Assembly: GCA_949316495.1 (NCBI GenBank)
Contig: OX439003.1
Span: 18,165,198 to 18,229,197, forward strand
DNA: 64,000 bases
Direction: 5' to 3'
Origin: Amphiduros pacificus
Lineage: Eukaryota; Annelida; Polychaeta; Phyllodocida; Hesionidae
Shown here: piece after piece, positions 58,701 through 64,000 of the stretch
How positions within the stretch are numbered: the stretch's first letter is position 1
Layout: every line of letters begins with the position of its first letter
Program-made: the position numbers and the translations under genes
The notes under the pieces: model-generated
What the model was told of the DNA's origin: nothing
What the model saw: only the letters and a program-made list of their open reading frames with translations
Database searches by the model: none

Positions 58701-61700
58701 CCGTCCTGCAATACAATATTAAGCACTTTTACTTCATTGGATTAGTTCTTTTTTGGTTTATTATTTTAAATATAATATCACAGTCTTCCCGATAGTTGCC
58801 AGACCTTCAATGGACATTCAGTCCGGCAAAGTTGACTTTTTTTGCCAGACTGAACGCAATTTTCCTGACCGAAAAAAAAGAAAAGAAAGAATAGACGATA
58901 TCAGTGTGAAAAGTAAATAAACTATGCACATACTGTCCAAAGAACAAGCTTCCCAAACGGCGATACAATTAAAATCTTTGCTTTTATTATACACATAGAA
59001 ATATTCTGACATGTGTCAGCAATAGTCCGCCTTCATTTAATAAGTTTAAATTATGCATATGCAGGAGAAAATGTGAGTTTAACAATGCTTAAATATGCAC
59101 ATAAGACGCGAGGTTGCCATTGTTAAAACCAGAAGTGATGGGGACAGGCTCTTATTTTGGGCACGAAAATGATGGAGCGCCACCACAATATATTCATTAG
59201 CATTGAAATATTAATACATTGCACAATGATGGACCCCAGACACTTCGTATTTACGTTTTACTTTTAAAATGACTGCCAAACTTGTCGAGGGATAAGTTTT
59301 GGGAAAAGTTAGAATTTTTACAGAAATACATGTCGGACATGAGTTCCGGAGGTCCGACTACGGCGGAAAATATGCCAGACCTTGGCATAAAATATTGGTC
59401 AGGACCGGCGGTATGGCGGTTATCGGGAAGACTGATATCAATCATTTCATGGCACTCATACTTATCTTTTTAAACAAATCTTAGGAGACTTACAGAGGGG
59501 AAGTGCAAACTGGTGTGTGCAACAAGCAGGGGCTGGAGAGAGGCAGAGGGTGTCCAGAGTGAGGGAGGGTGACATAACAACGATCAACTCAGTGCATTCA
59601 CACTTACCTTGAGGTGGCCGTTGCATTGTTGAGATGTGACACCACAGACACTGGCACCTGTTGTTGTTGTTGTTGCTGTTGTTGTTGTTGTTGTTGGAGG
59701 AGCTGAGACAAGCCCTGTGGTGCCACCTGTTGAAGTGGTTGTGTTGCCACATGTTGCTGCAGTTGTGGGAATGCAGAACTGGCTTCAGATGCAAACACGC
59801 CAGCGCCACCTACATCTGTGCCGCCCTGCAGCAAAGGTGATGTTATCTGTGCAGGCTCATTGGGCAGGAGGGAGGCAGTGAGGTCAGGAAAAGAGGTGGG
59901 GGAGTCAGAGGAGGGAGCCAGGTCTGCCCAGGTTTCTGCATCCAGCAGGAGATCATCGCCGCTGCCTGGGAGGTTGGCCTGTACCATAACATACACCATC
60001 AGTATTTCAGTCAACACTTATCAATTTGTACACTCTAGATACTGAAATAGCTATTACCACATACTACAGAATTCTGTGCTGGGAATAAGTTACCTCTGCG
60101 CTTGTGACAAATAAACCAATATTCATTTTGCTCACTCAGATAATCAACAGAGTAATGATCAAAATTCTAATATGCATTTCTTCTACAACTTATACTATCA
60201 GTCTGAGAAGGGTGAGTATATCAATTCGTGAAAAAAACTTTTTTTATTGCAGCTTAACTCAAAATTCAAGTTTCAAACTTGGATATGTATATTAGCCAAA
60301 ATGAAAGAAACACCAATATTTTGTCTTAATGGTAAAGAATCATTGAAGCATGAGATTGTACAATGAAAAAAAAAACAAAACAATAATATCCATGAAGATG
60401 TATTAGCCCACAAAAAAAGCTCTGTCTATCATAGCCACGTTTTGTTAATAGTTCCATGTTAATACTTGTTAACTGAGGTGTGGCTGTTCACCAAAGCATG
60501 GTGTTCATCACTAATATAAACACTGTTGATCAAGTGTAAATCATTGCCAAAATGACAGCTCAATCACTTTATGTCAAATTCAAAGCATTTCTAAGTGTCC
60601 ACCTTGGCATATCTATTGACTCAAGCAAGATTCTTTCAATAATCCCTAAGGAGGACATCATGATGCACATATTAACCACATTTCAAATCTGGATGCTGAA
60701 TAATAGCCAAGATGAAGGCCGCATCAATTGATGTATTTTGCACAAAATGTTTAAGTGCTCACTGACGTTTGACTGACTGTTCACTGAAGCATGACTTTCA
60801 TCTCGGTTATCAAACTTATTCATTAATATGTATCATCCTACCCAAAATGAAAGCTTGATCAATAATAGCCACTAAATAATGTGTCAATATTTCCTTTTAA
60901 AGTATAAATTTAATCACTGATACAAATGCCATTAATTAAATTGCATGATCCAGCCAAAATAACAGCTCCAGCCTTCATATATTAATTTGATGTCAAATTG
61001 CATATTTTGTTAAATTGTTCAATTGGCTCAATGACTGTTCTCTCAATCATGAATTTTTCAACAAGCCCCTTTGAAGAACCTTTTGATACAAATTTCGCAA
61101 AGGTTTCATTTGTCACATACCATTCACACAATTACATGCAGTTTGAAGCTGATTACAAATATGGAGGATGATTTGTTGGCAAAGTTATTGCAGTGATGAT
61201 CATGGAACTGTACTGACAGACTAACAAAGGTGTCAAAAGTTTTTTTTAAATTGATTTTCGCAGAACTTATCAGATGGGTATAAAAAAAAAACAAAAAACA
61301 AAAAACAAAAAACAAAAACTAGATAGTTTGTGAGTGAAACAAAACCGAAGTCTGCACAGTATTTAATGCATACAAGTTCATGCACTATCCAACTCACAAA
61401 TGTCAATCTCTTTTGTGCTATGAGTCGGTCAAAGCAATCTATTTACATAAATTATTCTCCATATCATGAACATATTGTACAGGATACATATATTTACATA
61501 ACATCATGATCTAATCTTCTCTGATTTGTAAAGGATTAGATTCACAATATTTTGGAAGTTGTGACCTATAAGGCATTTAAGTAGGTCACATTGACCTACT
61601 TATATAATTTTTTCTAAAAATTATGAATAAAGATATTGTGTAAGATAAATGTGGCGAGAATACATACTATTTGTAGTGTTTTGCAAATGTCACAAATAGT

Positions 61701-62675
61701 GGATTTTGAAAAGCAGCTCTTGTGACCTTGAAAATAGCTCACGAATGTGCTCCTGTGCTGGCCATGACTTTGACTTTGACCCAAGGTTACAAAAAGTTCA
61801 GCCCAAAACATTTACAAGGCCTACATATTATCATGTTATGGTATCTAGTCCTTATGTCTAAGCACAAAAGAATGATAAAGAAAACAATGTGCGGCAGCGG
61901 CAGACACAGTGGAAACTGAGCAAGTACATTAAGTCAGCTTGTGCTGACTTAATGACAAGAAAACAGAAACTTCTTATTACTCTCATATTTTGCATTGTAG
62001 TTAATGCCAAGACAGCACAATCCCAAGAACAAAAGTGCTTATTTAACAAGGGAGCAGGTAGGTGATGTGAGTATTGTTGACAACAGTGCCAGATCAATTA
62101 CTAAGAAATCTTACCTGGGCCTCTGGTGAGAGCAAGAAGTCATCTAACGCTTTGGGATCACTGAATTGAGAAAGAAAACCATGACTGAGAGGGCGATGGG
62201 TTGCCATAGCAGCCAAAGCCATTGCTTATCTTACACACTTTCTATCATACCAAGTTTGGTAACTGGGGGTTAACTATTTCCAGACCAAGTACATGAGAAG
62301 GTTTTCATCATTATAATTATTCATAGATTCAAAGAACAATGTTCTTCGTCCAGTTTAGCCTCCAATGTACCAAATTTGCCAGGCATCCCTGAATCCTTGT
62401 ATATATGTACATTTTAAAAATAATAGACCACTTAAAGTTACTTTAAAATAAAAGTATATTGTACTAAAAAATTAATTATCTTGAAATACAGAAAGCATTC
62501 TTTTTTTAAAATCACTATTGCCAAATAAATGTAAATGGAACATAATTAAACTTATATTAATGCACTAAAGAAATAGAGAAAGTCAAAATAAATTCAAATT
62601 ACCCAGAACTGAACATATCAACTGTGTTGCTCTGACTCACTTGATAACATCCAATAGGCAACGGCCATCATCCAT
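49766..62675 (-). CDS. BICRA: BICRA/BICRAL (GLTSCR1) orthologue, subunit of the non-canonical BAF complex, twelve coding exons
   Basis: Coding exons 5' to 3': 62675-62641, 62160-62115, 59978-59608, 58705-58435, 57514-54496, 53797-53637, 53434-53249, 52957-52821, 52607-52459, 52176-52082, 51886-51784, 51090-49766. All junctions are GT-AG and in phase, giving 1965 residues. The N terminus MDDGRCLLDVINDPKALDDF matches the conserved start of vertebrate BICRA (CLLDVICDPQALNDFL). A long Q/T/S/V-rich region follows (about 28-1408), with polyglutamine tracts in exons 3, 5 and 7; the 3-kb exon 5 alone gives about 1006 residues. The GLTSCR1 domain (about 1409-1515) reads DQNTACQPDCKTPFRDRKD, RRLIRYHVFQ, then LLEKKHAMFDKYRHLL and SEMVMLERMFI. 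The C-terminal exon is acidic and Ser-rich with a run of 11 Glu. In mammals this domain links BRD9 to the SWI/SNF ATPase module in the nucleus. Human BICRA has 1560 residues, so this one is longer. A 5' UTR exon probably lies upstream. Confidence 0.93.
53900..54410 (+). repeat. Dispersed repeat in BICRA intron (copy 1)
   Basis: Shares ordered blocks with 60470-61080: GTGTGACTGTTCAC, GCACAAAATGTTTAA, GACTTTCATC, TTCATTAATATG.ATCATCC, TCAATATTTCCTT and TGATGTCAAATT. Same orientation; not coding. Confidence 0.7.
60470..61080 (+). repeat. Dispersed repeat in BICRA intron (copy 2)
   Basis: Collinear with 53900-54410. Both copies also contain internal sub-repeats of the ATGACAGCTCAATCA and TTTTTCAA.AAGCCCC type, so it looks like a satellite-derived or long SINE-like element. 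Confidence 0.7.
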
Positions 62676-62780
62676 GTCAGGTTATACAAGTCGTAAATTG
62701 TCCATGAGTAACGTCTTGTTGCATTTTTCTTTTATACAATATTGTCAACTGCATAATGGTTTCATAGTGATCTGGAAAAA

Positions 62781-62898
62781 AATCAATTAAAACCTTCAAA
62801 TCCATGAAGCCATATTTCTATTTCATATTATGCATACAAAATCAATTAAAACCTTCCAACCCATGAAGCCGTATTTCTATTTAATTTTATGCACACCA
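62781..62898. repeat. Two-copy tandem duplication, 59 bp
   Basis: Copies at 62781-62839 and 62840-62898 share AATCAATTAAAACCTTC, CCATGAAGCC and TATTTCTATTT with few differences, about 100 bp upstream of the BICRA start codon. Confidence 0.9.
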
Positions 62899-63626
62899 AA
62901 TGCACAAGAATTTTGAAATGGCAATATGTTGTCACATTTTTCATGTGGAATATCTTTGCTGTTTAATAATTTGCATAATTAAAAGTAATATTTAACAACT
63001 TTATCGACTGCATAAAATACTGGGAAGGTGTGTATAATACTTAATTTTGAATGGAAAGACCTTCTGGCGAGATACATTACTGAATAACAAATAAAGCATA
63101 AGGTTCAATGCATGACCAGTTGCAAAGGCCATGCATCTGTCTAATTTGACCCAAAAACATTAAAAACTTGATCCAAAACATAAAAATCTTTTTGCAAACT
63201 ATTTAAGCCATATTTCCTGTGTTAGCAATGCAGTTTGTTTATTAGAAAATTGTTCTTGTAGTGTCATTTCGAAATTGTCAGATTTACCATAACTCATTTT
63301 TAGAGCCTGAAACATTGATAAGTTTCAAGACATTAATGAAATTGACAACGTACAGATCTTACATCAATTGCGAACACACATATAATCTCAAACATGATGA
63401 GATAAAACCTGACTACTGTTTAGGTCCTACCTTACAAAATATATTGGAAGTCGTATAATTAAAGTTTGCAAGCTCCAGCAAATTTCCATGAAGTGAATGA
63501 TCATGTTGGAAAAAATATATATAAATATCAAAACTGAAATACAGGTTTTCTATAGTGCAAATATAGAACCTTGTTCTGGATGATGGTCTCGATCACAATC
63601 ATGTAATCATGCAATCTACCATCAGT

Positions 63627-63662
63627 CAGTTTACTCAGGAAAACCAATTGCCATCCCACTGA
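63627..63662 (-). mobile_element. Tiny LINE 3'-end remnant
   Basis: GTTTACTCAGGAAAACCAAT followed by GCCATCCCACTGA matches the reverse complement of the 3' UTR of the LINE copies at 6845-6880 and 29765-29795. Confidence 0.5.
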
Positions 63663-64000
63663 TACAAACATATTAAAATATCTGTGGCATTTGATTTGGT
63701 TTCTTATTGGAAACCTTCCAATTCATTTAAATATATTTAGGGTGAGAATATCAATTGACTTGGTGTTCTGAACAACACCATTTTAAAAAAATGTTGGATT
63801 GGAAGATCTTTCTGAAATAGTTTAGATTCAGAGGTGGGTGTGGTCAAGCTTTTTTTTTTCCTTATGAGCCAACTTTTCTCTTTGAAAGCTTTTTTTGTGT
63901 GAAATGCTTGTTATCAGATGGAACGGTAACAATTATTTAATTTTGTTATGTTACTGTCAGTGTTGCTGGAAGAACAGTGACAAGTAAATAGCTCAATAGT

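Larger units (their letters stand above)
62676..64000. other. BICRA upstream flank or 5' intron; no gene seen
   Basis: AT-rich, with no further coding exon recognised. The transcription start of BICRA is not identifiable. Confidence 0.4.

Noticed and set aside
62115-62230. BICRA start at MALAAMATHRPLS in exon 2
   Set aside because: The TTTCTTTCTCAATTCAG acceptor at 62161 and the separate MDDGRCLLDVI exon give an exact match to the family's N terminus, so the upstream sequence is intron.

Overview
The window is AT-rich, intron-rich animal nuclear DNA. Genes have short exons with GT-AG boundaries in long introns, and tRNA-derived SINEs, non-LTR LINEs, solo LTRs and Gypsy-type fossils fill much of the space between them. 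A divergent nicotinic-receptor-like subunit, a single-exon class A GPCR and SINEs ending in a CAAA-repeat tail fit a lophotrochozoan invertebrate, most likely a mollusc. That placement is an inference; no ribosomal or mitochondrial marker is present.

Layout. Positions 1-4767 hold intronic or intergenic DNA left of the first coding exon of an LRCH gene (4768-4939, minus strand), whose upstream flank carries a 673-bp foldback element. From 5.8 to 13.3 kb there is repeat-rich DNA: a LINE 3' end interrupted by a Gypsy fossil, a long TTA microsatellite, and a composite repeat with a tRNA-like head and a satellite-like body. A single-exon GPCR gene occupies 14554-15558. From 16 to 31 kb is a transposon graveyard: two solo LTRs in opposite orientation, a LINE remnant, a SINE with target-site duplications, a strong 140-bp hairpin, a three-level nest (LINE, holding a minus-strand solo LTR, holding a plus-strand Gypsy-like element with gag and protease), and a 546-bp element with G-rich inverted ends.

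A complete eight-exon gene for an alpha-type nicotinic-acetylcholine-receptor-like subunit spans 34499-42052 (442 residues, all splice phases consistent). A second copy of the composite repeat lies at 45-46.5 kb. The right end (49766-62675, minus strand) is a twelve-coding-exon BICRA/BICRAL (GLTSCR1) orthologue, 1965 residues, the signature subunit of the non-canonical BAF chromatin-remodelling complex.

The four host genes (LRCH, the GPCR, the nAChR-like subunit and BICRA) are unrelated in function and share no operon-like logic. The most interesting points are the receptor subunit, which keeps the vicinal cysteines but has lost two of the classical ligand-box tryptophans; the composite tRNA-headed satellite repeat; and the dated-by-nesting order of the transposons. 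I did not find a convincing new multi-gene system.
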